Origin: Panaeolus papilionaceus
Taxonomy: Eukaryota > Basidiomycota > Agaricomycetes > Agaricales
Reading direction: 5' to 3'
Assembly (NCBI GenBank): GCA_015501605.1
Contig: JADNRZ010000013.1
Coordinates: forward strand, 1,054,001 to 1,118,000
DNA length: 64,000 nucleotides
Shown piece by piece: positions 9,954 to 20,900 of this stretch; position 1 is the stretch's first letter; each line of letters begins with the position of its first letter. The position numbers and the translations under genes are program-made. Under the pieces are notes generated by a model that saw only the letters and a program-made list of their open reading frames with translations, was not told where the DNA came from and did no database searches.

Positions 9954-12005
9954 CTAATTAGATTTCAGCTTTTTGGGTGGGTGATTTTCCTTATCATCCG
10001 CACCCCTGTTTTTCCTCTTCCCACCCACATGCTCTACATCGTCGTCACTATCCTCCTGCTCATCCTCATCACTAGGGTCCTCTCCCTCATCACTACTGTC
10101 CTCCTCTTTGCTGCTGCTGTCGTCGTTCTCATCATAACTCTCGTTCTCGTCACCATTCTCGTTCTCGTCATCATTCTCGTTCTCGTCACCGTTTTCCTCC
10201 CCCTCTTTGCTGCTGTTGTCCTCCCCACTCTCACTGCCTTTGCCCTCCTTATCCTCATTACCCTCCACATCGACATCCATCTTGTCCCCCTTCTCCCCAG
10301 CCCCGCACTTATCCACCGCCTCTTCCTCGTCATCACACTCAGGTCTGTCGTCAACATCCATTTTTTTCAAGGAATTGGAGGCGTTGTCAACCGGAGTGTC
10401 GCTGTCGTCATCATCATCAATGAAAAGTCCCTTGGGTATGGGAACATCATCACTGGCGGCGCCGGCAGGAGGGGCTGCATTGTCAGACTTGTTATCCTGG
10501 TCAATGGGAGGACCCCGGGCTAAAGGTAGCATCATATGTATTAGTTTCTTGAACAATACAAGAACATTGCGATGCTTACCTTTATCAGCGCTTGCACCCC
10601 CTTCTTGGTTGCTAATGGTAGCTATAGTGTCAATGTCGGTCGGATTCACTACGAGTGGTGTCTTCTTCTTGGACGATTTGGATTTGGGTTGTTTCTTGAT
10701 ACCACGGCCGAGTTGCGTGAGATAGTGGCGCTTGTTCTTGATGATGCTTTGAGCGATACGGGGAATAGGCCAACCATGTTCATAACGTTGGAAGGCAGGC
10801 TCTTCTTTCAAAATCTAGAAAGAACGACATTTGGTTAAGCTTAAGTAGATACACGAAGATTTATAAGAATACGACTGACCATAGATATGATGTCAAGCAC
10901 TTTCTTCTTAGGCAATTTAGAGTAGACCTGCTGCGAGTCAATGCCTTCCCTTATTAAGATCGTCCGGACGGTGGCCTAGAAAAACGTTAGAAGGTCTAGA
11001 CAATAAAGTACATGACATACTCGATAATCCAAGTAGTCCCGTTGAGTAACGCCCATGGCTTTTTTGAGGTTATCTTCACTGTCGTCGTCAGGCTCTGGAA
11101 TGAGACGTGGCTCGTTGGCCGGAGCAGGAGTAGTTTGTGCGGCTTGAAGCTGTTGAATCAACGCTATCGAATAAATGTCAGTGTGGAAGGAGGAAAAAGA
11201 TATTTCTGGGAGACATACCTTGGGCAGCTTCAAGTTGCGCTCGAAGATTAGTTGGGTCATCGGATACCTGAGGTGGATTTGAGGCCGAATTGGTGGTGAG
11301 AGGCTGCTGCGAAGATACTACGAGAATGAATGCTATCAGATAATGGGGTGATAAAGAGAACAAAAAGTAAAACAGACCGGTACCAATGCTGTCGGCTGGT
11401 GGAGTGGGTGGAGTAGGCTCAGTAGGCTCAGCTGATGCTTCAACGACGGCGTCGGACTGATTAGAGTTGCTCGTCGCTTGATTTTGCTTCTTGCTTGCAG
11501 TTTTGTCTTTAGATGTCTTCGTCGGAGCATCTGTCGTGGTTTTGGAGGCGCGATTTTTCTTGCTAGGCTTCTTGGAGCTGGACTTGCTGGCCTTGGTTTT
11601 GGATTTGGATGACTTGCGGTCGTTTTCTTTGCCGGTTTTCTTGGACTTCTTCAAAGCGGCGTCGACTTTGTTCTTCTTGGATTTGTTGGGGGCTGTGTCA
11701 GTCTTCTTAGATTTACTGCTGCTGGCGTCGGTCTTCTTGGAATTCTCGGAGGTCGTGCTGCTCTGCTCAGATGTGTTGGAGGATGGATTGGTGCCGCTAT
11801 CGTTGCTTGGGACAGCGTCGTCCTTCTTGGGAGCCGCGGTGTTGTCTGAGTTCGTGTTGGATGACTGGGTGTTGGTGGCGGAATTGTTGGTCGCTTTTGA
11901 GGTCAGCGGTCGTGGTTTGGGACGTTTCGTGGCAGTGGCAGGAATGGTTTTGTCATCAGGAGAGATGGGCTGAGAGGCATTGCCTCCGTTGCGAGTGACA
12001 GCCAT
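9954..12005 (-). CDS. Transposon-borne protein 1: Ser/Lys-rich and acidic, largely disordered
   Basis: Function unknown. Six minus-strand exons (11384-12005, 11219-11317, 11021-11163, 10880-10975, 10580-10814, 9954-10519) sum to 1761 nt, giving 586 aa, all phases matching. The start at 12005 (MAVTRNGGNAS) lies ~80 nt downstream of a TATA-like TATATATA at 12083-12090. About residues 30-200 are Ser/Thr/Lys/Asn repeats (KSKKTDT, SKSSSKKPSKK), very basic. The only ordered-looking part is about 285-380 (MGVTQRDYLDYRATVRTIL, LPKKKVLDIISMILKEE, YEHGWPIPRIAQSI), which could be a small helical domain. After a basic patch (KKQPKSKSSKKK) the C-terminal ~190 residues are an Asp/Glu/Asn/Ser tail ending in PPKKLKSN, a possible nuclear signal. 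Lying inside the transposon, it may be a DNA-binding accessory factor; that is inference only. Confidence 0.75.
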
Positions 12006-12082
12006 GTAAGATGTGATACAGAGATGGAGATAAACGAGCAACAATGAAGGTGTGTTGAGAAAGCGGCGACTCATCGAACATG

Positions 12083-12090
12083 GTATATAT
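12083..12090 (-). promoter_or_regulatory. TATA-like element of transposon gene 1
   Basis: TATATATA on the minus strand about 80 nt upstream of the ATG at 12005. Confidence 0.4.
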
Positions 12091-12456
12091 AGTGAGTTGA
12101 ATAAGGACCTCGGTCCGTGCACAATCCAGGGATATTAGCCTATCGACATGAAAAAATGACGATTCAATTAGTATCGCAATTAAAACTCAGTGAAACGAGA
12201 TTGAGATGTGTACAAGATTCGGACCGTTGCGTTGAGTGCACCATAAATCAGCGCAGAATATTTATTTTGAGCGCACTAAACCAAAACGGCTAAGTATCCT
12301 TGTTTCGCAAACAACTTGGGGCTTACTTTGTGGGAGCGCTATGATTCTAAAGGGTGAAAATAGTGGGATTTACGACATCTGGAAGCGAGAGAAAAAAAAA
12401 GGACATGAGCAACCAATCAAAATTTATGAAGATGTGAGATAGCTCATGAAAATAAT

Positions 12457-13085
12457 AGGGTCGTTCAGAGTAGAGCATTTCGACTTGATTTCGTTTTTAT
12501 TTTGTTTTCATTTCAGATTCCATTTGGGATGTGCCGAGCGTCCGGCATTGGCTAAGGCTGGTGGTGAGCCAGGTGAGGTAACGATGTCATTTCGCCTTTC
12601 AGCTCGCCTGCTCCCTTTGCTCCTCGAGTCCCTTGAGGCTCGCTGCTTCAGTCAAAGCATTGCTACATTCTTAGCTCTTGATAATGTATCTATAATTTTA
12701 CTGGAAATATATTTAATCACATTATTATACGACTTCAAAACTCTTAAATTCAATCTCATGAACAGCTCTCAACCTCAATGAAGTATTTGGGTAGTGCTGT
12801 CTTTAATATTGGCATAAAAAGCTGTAAAAATTACAGTTAACAGCGGAGATATACTAAAACCCTATATCTTACCTATATTGAGCATTATGGTCAGAAACAG
12901 AGGAGACCTTGAGTGAACACCCTTGCACACCAATCTGATTTCGTTCATTTCAGATTAGAGTCAAAGTTGACTGATCATTTCGGAATTTACCGATGCATGC
13001 CGGAGCTGCAGAGACTCAAATGAAAACGAAATCAAAATGAAATTAAATCCAAATGAAGGCGAAATGGTCTACTCTGAACGACCCT
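12457..13085. mobile_element. MITE-like element nested in the Plavaka transposon
   Basis: Both ends carry the inverted repeat AGGGTCGTTCAGAGTAGA, continuing imperfectly for ~60 bp of ATTTCG/TCGTTTTCATTT sequence. The length is 629 bp and there is no coding sequence. The flanks are AAT on both sides if the repeat starts at A12457, or TA if it starts one base further in, so a 2-3 bp target duplication is likely but its exact length is ambiguous. It lies between transposon genes 1 and 2. Confidence 0.72.
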
Positions 13086-13186
13086 AATATGAGTGCCGAA
13101 CAAATCCTTCCCGAGGTTGGGGCGGGGACTTGAAATTTTTTTGGTCGTGGAACTTACTGATTTACCCGGAAGAGAGGTCTGTCAGA

Positions 13187-13195
13187 TATATAAAG
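13187..13195 (+). promoter_or_regulatory. TATA box of transposon gene 2
   Basis: TATATAAAG lies 61 nt before the ATG at 13248. A pyrimidine/A-rich likely start region (CCTTCAATTCTTTCAAC) follows about 35 nt downstream. Confidence 0.55.
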
Positions 13196-13247
13196 GGCAC
13201 CTCAGCAGCGAAGAAACATACCTTCAATTCTTTCAACGCTGCTACTC

Positions 13248-14144
13248 ATGACTGAGCTTCTCATCTCTCTGTCCAGTCCCAGTTCCAACGTCAAAACCTC
13301 CATTGTCATTGAGGGCATCGACAAGGTGCTATTGTACTGTAATCTCCCCTCTTCTTCAAGCTCAACATCTGATATGGACATCGATGACGATTCGGACGGG
13401 TCATACTCCAACTGTGGCTGCGGCGAGAATCAGCTGGCTCATTATGAGACTGATGGAGCTGTGTGCCAGGATTTACCGGAGCGTTGTCAACGCCAGGTTG
13501 ATGGTCCTATCGGATCTGCTGCTGAATGTGAGGCTTTCATTTATTTTATGGATTGGTCCAACTATACTCACATTTTCGTGATAAGACTCCGCTCAACCTG
13601 CAGTAGTCAATGAAGATATAGATGAAGAAATCGGTTCAGGTAAGCAGTTATTACTATCTGCGACACACAATGACTCACCGTGATTTACAGCCGTATCCGA
13701 TACAGAGCCGGAATCCATTGTGGGCCCTCACAGCATGGAGGTAGAGGTTGAAAGCTCATCAGACGTGAACCCACCACCTGCAAATCAACTCGGTCAGTTG
13801 TTGATAATTATTAGGCTGGGGTGAAATGCTTACAAAGTCGTAGCTCTCTTTGAAACGATTAAGGAAACAGCCCTACCCCGACTACAACTGCGAAACCGTG
13901 TTAAGCTGTGGAGACGGTCAGTTACTCGGGAGACAGCTGAGCATCTTTACAAAAAATCAAAGAAAACTCCCCTATACATGTCTAAGAGAGAGCAGAAGTG
14001 TCAAGCTCAAGTAAGTGATAGTTCAGATCATAAACATGGATTGGCTTACCCATTGACCAATGATAACAGATTTCCATAAATGTTCTGGGGAACAGTCAGC
14101 AGTTAAATGTTAAGGTTGGAACAAATCCGATGGTACATAAATAA
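13248..14144 (+). CDS. Transposon-borne protein 2, unknown function
   Basis: Not recognised. Plus-strand exons 13248-13527, 13604-13639, 13691-13792, 13844-14010 and 14070-14144 sum to 660 nt (219 aa) with matching phases. The N-terminal half is acidic and Ser-rich with a Cys cluster (NCGCGENQLAHYETDGAVC), then a linker rich in Glu/Asp/Ser. The C-terminal half is basic (RLQLRNRVKLWRRSVTRE, HLYKKSKKTPLYMSKRE). An acidic N-half with a basic C-half suggests a nucleic-acid or partner-binding protein, but nothing shows a catalytic role. It lies between the MITE and gene 3 and has its own TATA box. Confidence 0.65.
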
Positions 14145-14352
14145 TGTGTCGTATGAAAATAGATTACGGTATAGCAAAAGTATAGAAGTCATGCAAAAAA
14201 AAACCCCAGTCTAATAGAATTAAATAAATTAGTAGCAAATACACGCATGCAAAATAGGTCTTACTATGATCATGTTGCCAATCACATACACAATGCTCAA
14301 AAATGGTACAAGATTCTCATAAAATTTGCCGAATTGATGATGTCGGTATCCA

Positions 14353-16507
14353 TTATTGGGTCCCTGGTCGTGGAGCCACAATACGATGAGGGATTTGAGC
14401 AGCACGGCGGAAGTAATTAAAGAACTGTTGGCAGTAGAAGCGGGTGACATGCTCTTCAAGCTGATGGGCTTGGTCCAATGGGATTTTGCTGATATCATCT
14501 CGGTATACCAATGTGAAGATCATGGGTTTGTCCCCCTTCCACTTGCTCATGATCTTCGCCAACTTCACAATAAAAGGGAGGCGGGCTCAGATATCATCAG
14601 CACCAAGCCCTGTATTGATGGGTTCCATGGAAGGAGAAATATACGTCTGATTGGGGAAGAGCTCCCTGATTTCCAGTTCGTGACTGAGGGCGCCCAGTGG
14701 TGTTGAGTGGCCACGGTGGGCATAACGGTCAAGCATAACAACTTCTCTCCTGAAGTTGAGCTCATATAATCGGTAGAGGAGAAGTTGTATGTTTTCGACT
14801 GGGGGAAGGGTCCCTGCTTCAAACCAGGCATTTGTGGACCAGAAACGAAAGGAAGCATTATGAGAGGGAGTGATGAGGCCGGCTGGTTGCGTGTTAGGTG
14901 GGAGCAGTAATTTGAGGGCCTCTCGATGATTGGTCATCGTCCTTGTTTCATCAGCCTGAGCTGTAGTTGAAGGGAGGGGTTCGCGAAAGTTGATTGTCAG
15001 GAGATTTCGCCACTGCTGGTTGGTCATTGAGGAGCCAGGTATTGTGGAAGAGCAGCTCATCCAGACATCTTCAATACGACAGTATTGCTCAATAAGATGC
15101 TGTCGGCGTTGCTCTGACAGTGGCGAAATAAACAGACCAGGGTCGGGGAATGCGTAGTAGCCACCACGTGGTGGCTGAGATATAGTAGGAGGTTGAGTTT
15201 GATTGACACGCTTGAGGGCATCCACCCAAGCAGGAATTGTAAAGGGCGCCATAGGGCCTTGCAGTGGTGCGAACTTATCTCGCATGGTTTGCTGAGGTTG
15301 ATCGTTTGGAGCTATAATGACGTTCAGCTGCTGCATTGAAGAATATAGCAAGCGGGCTTACCATTAGATGACGAAGTTGTTTTGGTGGTACTTATTTTGG
15401 CTTTTTTACGTGGAGGGCCTGAGGATCTGGACGATGATGATGTTGTTGTTTGGGGAGGCTTCGAAGAGGACAGGGACGAGACTGAGGGATTTGTTGATGA
15501 CGTGGGGTTTTGGAAGGGATTGGGGGTTGAGATCCACTTCCTAGAAAATTGGTGGATCAGCCCAACTACATCCCCAGTGCTGATGTAGGAGTTGGACTCG
15601 TGTAGGACAGGAAAAGAGCCGTGAATTCTTGTGACAAGCTTGTCGGAGTATGGAATGGGTTCAACAATAGAAAGAACATTATTTGCGAAACCGTTCTTAA
15701 GCGGCCGCATGTACCAGACTGGAAGCCCCGCAGCTGTGAATTCCTCGACGACTCTTGGTTTTGTAGTGAAGCATCCAATTGTGCTTGCCACAGTTGGAGG
15801 ACGAGGATGTGAGCCGTCCATCCGAGGCTTGTACACCTCCATATAATCCAACAATCCCACAAGTTCCAGGTAGTAGCGTTGAAGTTCTGCTAGCGTGAAG
15901 CGGATATCATGCCAAGTTGCGGCAAGAGATTGGAGGCGACTGAAGGTGTACCGGAGTGCTTGCCCGAGGGTTGAGACGAAGTTCCTGTGGGGAGAATCCG
16001 GAGGAAGCGACGTTACATAATTGGTGAATCAGTTTCCTACTGCTTCTACCAAGGCGTGGAGTTGTTGGTCGAGTAGGGCGGGCTTCAGTTTTCCTAAGCC
16101 GAGTGCTATGCCTCCATGGTCAACTGGTACGAAGTCTTCCTCCTTTGGGTTATACCACATGATGTGAAGTGGATCTGTGGAATCTGTAGGTTGTTGAGGT
16201 ATGGCAGCGAGATGAGGAAAACTTTCGCTATATGGCTGGGGCCATAAAGTGTGGTCGTCGGGCCCAAAACGGTAGTCTTCGCGCACCACAACACGGCGGA
16301 AACCAAGAATTGGGCACGGTATGAAGGACTCGTTTGGGCTTGTGTAGATGAATTCACCTATCACAACGCCGACTCTGCCATCATAGGCTGTAAGAGGAGC
16401 TATGATAAAGGGTTTCAGAACGAAGACCACATTAAACAAAATAGTAAAATACCTGAGGGGTCGCGATGGGCAAGAAGTGCGAGCGAACTTTCTGTTTGAC
16501 TAGCCAT
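14353..16507 (-). pseudogene. Transposon-borne protein 3 with two in-frame TGA codons
   Basis: Exons 16453-16507, 15362-16399 and 14353-15311 total 2052 nt, exactly 684 codons in one continuous frame. TGA interrupts at 16029-16031 and again at 14587-14589. On both sides of each stop the protein-like sequence continues in the same frame (for example LHALVEAVGN then FTNYVTSLPPDSPHR; GLGADDI then ARLPFIVKLAKIMSKW), so these look like nonsense substitutions, not intron ends. Recognisable blocks include YDGRVGVVIGEF, LLDYMEVYKPRMDG, AAGLPVWYMRPL and FRFWSTNAWFEAG. A Ser/Thr/Pro-rich linker with a basic patch (GPPRKKAKIS) lies mid-way. I recall similar multi-copy basidiomycete proteins of unknown function but can name no domain. 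Its start faces the transposase gene across a shared promoter region. Confidence 0.75.
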
Positions 16508-16851
16508 GCGAAAACTACAGTAGAAAATTTAGTTAAAACATGAGGACCGTTTGATGATTGAGGGGTGATAACTTACTTAGATCTGTAGAAAATGGAGGAT
16601 ATCAGACAAGTTCTAGTCCAAGCGGAAATTGGCGGATGGGGGAGGTAGGTGGAAAGTGGAAGGCAGCGGAAAAAAGCTGGCTGACGCTGGCAGGCGTGTC
16701 AAACGCACGGCTGTGGGGAACGAGGAAGGCTGCATGCAGGAGCAATGAAAGCTGCAAGCACAACTGCGGAAGTTCCGCAGTCACCTTGGAGAAAACGAAC
16801 TGCGCCGTTGAACAGGGACAGATCTTGAGGGTGAGGTTGGCAGTCAAGGGC

Positions 16852-17434
16852 GACGTGTAGTCAAACCCAAGATCTTGAGGACGACACGTAGTCAAATCCT
16901 CAGAGCTGAGCGACGCGAAGTCAAACTCAGGTGAAGGGGGAAGGGTTCAGGTTGTCATCGATGCGTCTTACCAGACACGTTGGGACCTTGACAATTAGAG
17001 TCCAATGGACCACTGGAGTGTATTAGTTACTGCCATTTAATGATGAATAAAAAAATACATACCCAGTTTTGCCTTCAGTAGCGTATTGTTAGGAGTTTAA
17101 ACCTGTAAAAATTCAGCTATGACCAGCTTTGACGATCAAGATGGAGGAGGAATGGTGGAGGTATGTGTGGATGTCCAACAGCCGTGATCCGTGAACTGCT
17201 GTCACAGATGTCACGTTTCTGTTGAGCATTCGTTCCATCCTCACCTCCCTCCTATCACCAACCACTTCCTTGACAATCATTCTTCTGCGTCGACCTCATG
17301 ATCCCTGCTACTCCTCTTAACCACCCAACCCCTTCCCTGGTGAACATTCGGGCTTTGACTTCGCGTCAGCTCGGATGTAGCCTCAGACTTTGACTCCGCG
17401 TCGGTCTGTTCGTTTATGACTTTGACTTCGCGTC
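16852..17434. promoter_or_regulatory. Three-plus-three inverted array of a 14-bp motif in the divergent promoter
   Basis: Three copies of GACGCGAAGTCAAA-like sequence lie at 16852-16865, 16883-16896 and 16912-16925 (GACGTGTAGTCAAA, GACACGTAGTCAAA, GACGCGAAGTCAAA), spaced 31 and 29 bp. Three reverse-complement copies lie at 17354-17367, 17389-17402 and 17421-17434 (TTTGACTTCGCGTC, TTTGACTCCGCGTC, TTTGACTTCGCGTC), spaced 35 and 32 bp. About 430 bp separates the two sets. They sit between the minus-strand gene 3 and the plus-strand transposase and so look like paired binding sites for a regulator or a transposon-encoded DNA-binding protein. That role is inference; the repeats themselves are read directly. 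Confidence 0.7.
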
Positions 17435-17930
17435 GGTCATCCTCGATCTCACCATCAAGCCACCTGCTCGCTGCCAGTGCTTTTCAGCGGACAGAATTTG
17501 TCTCTAATTCTTTTTACAGATTCGTTTTGTGATCCCGTTGGAGTTGCAGCATGAAATCGAATCTGAACTTCGAGTTTTACGATCTACTACAAGGACTCCG
17601 TGAGTTTGTGCTCCACCCGCGATATATTATATGATCTCATTTATAAGTGGTTTACAGGATAAAGTAATATTAGTGCAACTGCCTTCTGTTGGGGGTTTAC
17701 AATCACATTTCCAGGCCTTGTCCATACACTTTCAATGCGTGGTCTGCACATCTTCAAAGCCTTGTTCACGTCGCTTTGGCACCTTACCCGTGCCTCTTGA
17801 TCATCGGGATGCCAGTTCCCTTCCTTTTTATTCATAATCCACCCTATTTATTGTCCTCTATCCATCCTCAAATCTCTCTTCCCTCACGCCAAGTCTGCCA
17901 CTTTCTCCGCACCGTTCTCTTTATTCAACC

Positions 17931-20900
17931 ATGCCTTCTCCCCCTTCTGAAGGCAGTGCAAAGAAAACGCCAACAACCTCTAATAAGAAGACCACCGACC
18001 ACTGGTGCAACCACTGCAGGAAATACGTGTCTTACAAGACGCTACTCAGGCATCTCAGCTCCAAATCCTGTGGTCTTCTTTCAGCACATGCAAACCCTAA
18101 TCCTCAGGCACCTCTTCCTGCTTCTGAAGACCCTATAATAGCCATCGCCCATAACCTACATCAAAAGCGGCGGCGGTCCGCTGACAAAAACAGTCCGCAA
18201 AAGCGTTGTAAAATAGACAGCCATCCAACCCCTCTGCATCCAGATGGTGCACCTTCTGGTCTCAACACATCTTCAGATATCCCTACACCAATGGATATCG
18301 ACGACGCCCCTTTGGTTAATAGCACAGCTGTGGCCTCTCCTTCCCTTCCATTACAACCTCCACTACCCTCACGACGATTTTCAGCAAGGCTTCGGCTCCA
18401 AAAAGCTGGACTATCACGCTGGCAGCCCACCATGGATGATCTGAGAGAACAAGCCAGGCTGACGCCGGAAAACAGTGACGATGGTGTAGAAGATGATGGT
18501 CCTCTGGCCTACGAGCTAAATCAAATGCAGTACGAGGACGAGGGTGGGGATGACGAAGAAGAGGATGACGAGGATGACGAAGAAAAAGACCAAAGGGAAG
18601 GCGAATATGAGGCGCGGCACGAAATTCCAAATGAAAATCAAGGTCCCTTTCCTGCCTCTACCGCCTCTGATGCCCTTGCTGCTGCTGCTGCTGCTGCTGC
18701 TTATGACAGAGCTGAGGAAGCGTCTATGCGAAGAGCACATGGTTCGTTACAGTATATCCCTCTAATCGCCCCCCTTTTACTTATGCCCCCGCTAGATGCC
18801 CGAGCCAGTGCCCTAGACAAGAGCGATCTCAATCTATTGCGCCCTTATGTCTTCAAGATCGAAAAGCATCTCACTGAATCGGCGTTCAATCAACTCCCTC
18901 AGACTTACCCACATCAACGTCACACCAGTCTGAAATCGACAAAAAAACGTGTTGGTTTTCTTTCCGGGTTTGACAAAGTACGATACAGCTGTTGTGTTAA
19001 CAGCTGCATCTGCTTTGTTGGCCCATATGCCGACCTTACCAAGTGTCCATACTGCGGCAGCGAACGATACACTCCTTGTGGTATGGCACGTAAATTCTTC
19101 GACTACGTTCCCCTTATACCACGCTTGATAGCCATGGCAGAGAATAAGGAGGTAGCTCAGAAAATGCAATATCGGGGGAATTACACCAGGAAACACAAAC
19201 CTGGCATCATTGGCGACGTATTTGATGCAAGTCATTACCGTAGCTTGCTCTCCAAGCCTGTCCGCAACCAAGATTTCCTTCATTTCTCCGACGACCGCGA
19301 CATTGCCCTAGGTCTCTTGACTGATGGGTTTGGACCGCACAAGAAGCGAAAGCACACGTGTTGGCCCATTATTCTCATCAATTACAACCTACCTCCCCAA
19401 GACCACGTCAAGAAGAAGAACATCATCAATGTTGGTACCATCCCTGGACCGAAAAAGCCTCAAGACTGGGATTCCTTTTGCTTTCCCCTAGCTCAGGAAC
19501 TTCTGGAACTGGAGGCTGGTGTTAAAGCGTTCGATGCAATTAGTCTCTGTCGGTTCGATCAGCGAGCCTACATGATTTTCGGCTTTGGCGATCTCCCTGC
19601 GATAGCACTTGTTCTTCGGACGAAGGGACAGAACAGCTATGCACCCTGCCGCATCTGCAACATTAAGGGCTGTCGATGCCCCCCATCCAAGACAAACTAC
19701 GTCCCCCTCAATCACAACCGTATACCCAACACGACCACATATGACGCGTCGACTCTTCCCATGTGTAACCACGAGGAGTTCTTAGCGCAGAACAAGTCAG
19801 TAGAAGATGCTCGCACAAAAACTGAGCAAAAGGCACTTGCGAAGGAGCACGGCGTTAAGGGAACTCCATTACTCAGTACCCTATCGTCCATTTCCTTCCC
19901 CTCCTCCTTCCCCCTCGACTTCATGCATCTGATTTGGGAAAACCTTATCCCAAATCTTGTCTCATTTTGGACTGCAGAATTTAAGGACCTATCTCACGAA
20001 GGCAAGGACTATGTCATTCCCCGCACCGCATGGACAGCTATAGGTCTTGTAACTGGAGCCAGTGGTAAAACGATTCCCACTGCTTTCGGCGCCAAGGTGC
20101 CCAATATCGACACACAGGGCTACTATATGACAGCTGAAATGTGGTCTAATTGGACACTCTTCATTGCCCCTGTTGTTCTGCGTGGTCGTCTGCACGTCAC
20201 GTATTACAAGCATTTCATGCACTTGCATACTCTCCTCAACCTTTGCCTTCAACTCAAGTTCACCGACGGTGAACTGGACACCATCGAAAAGGGTTTTCAA
20301 GATTGGGTAAAGGACTACGAGAAGTAAGTCCTCCTTCCCCCCCCCCCCCTTTTTTTTTTTCTTTTTTCGTCGTCTGATGTTATTCTCAAGGTTATACTAC
20401 ATGAATGATCCCGAACGTCTTTCAGCGTGTCCCTTGACAATTCATTCCCTCCTTCACATTGCATGGGGCATACGCGTTGCCGGCCCAGTGGGGGGATATT
20501 GGGCATATGCAATGGAACGCCATTGCAACACCCTTCTCCCAGCAGTCCGAAGCCGACTCCACCCATACACAGCCATCGCAAATTGTGTCACTGCTGTCGC
20601 CCAGATCAACCAAATTCGCCTTCTTTTCAATGTTCCCCTTGACCTTAACCCTCCGCCCGTCGTGGATCAGAAAACCCCTCCATTTACACACGCGGCTTGT
20701 AAGTCATGCTTCACTCAAAACTTTAGATCCATTCCTGAACATATATGCATTAGATCCTGGTTATCGCCTATCTACCACAAAAATGCAGCCGCTCTCCAAG
20801 TCTATACAAAAGCAGATAATTCGCTCCCTGGTCACCCGCTACCAATCCGAAGAAGTCGAAGAAGACAACAACGACGACAACAAAGACGAAGATGAAGACA

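Noticed and set aside
10034..10725. Overlapping ORFs on both strands at the acidic tail of transposon gene 1 (also at 20768-21272 and 22941-23256)
   Set aside because: They are shadows of GAT/GAC/GAG-rich coding sequence; the spliced genes on the opposite strand explain them.
11491..11973. 160-aa plus-strand ORF rich in Leu/Val
   Set aside because: Antisense shadow of the Ser/Lys-rich repeats of transposon gene 1.
18660..18705. GCT trinucleotide run encoding poly-Ala in the transposase
   Set aside because: Ordinary low-complexity linker; no sign of expansion from one copy.
20338..20367. C-run followed by T-run as a possible frameshift or regulatory site
   Set aside because: It lies inside an intron of the transposase and is best explained as its pyrimidine tract.
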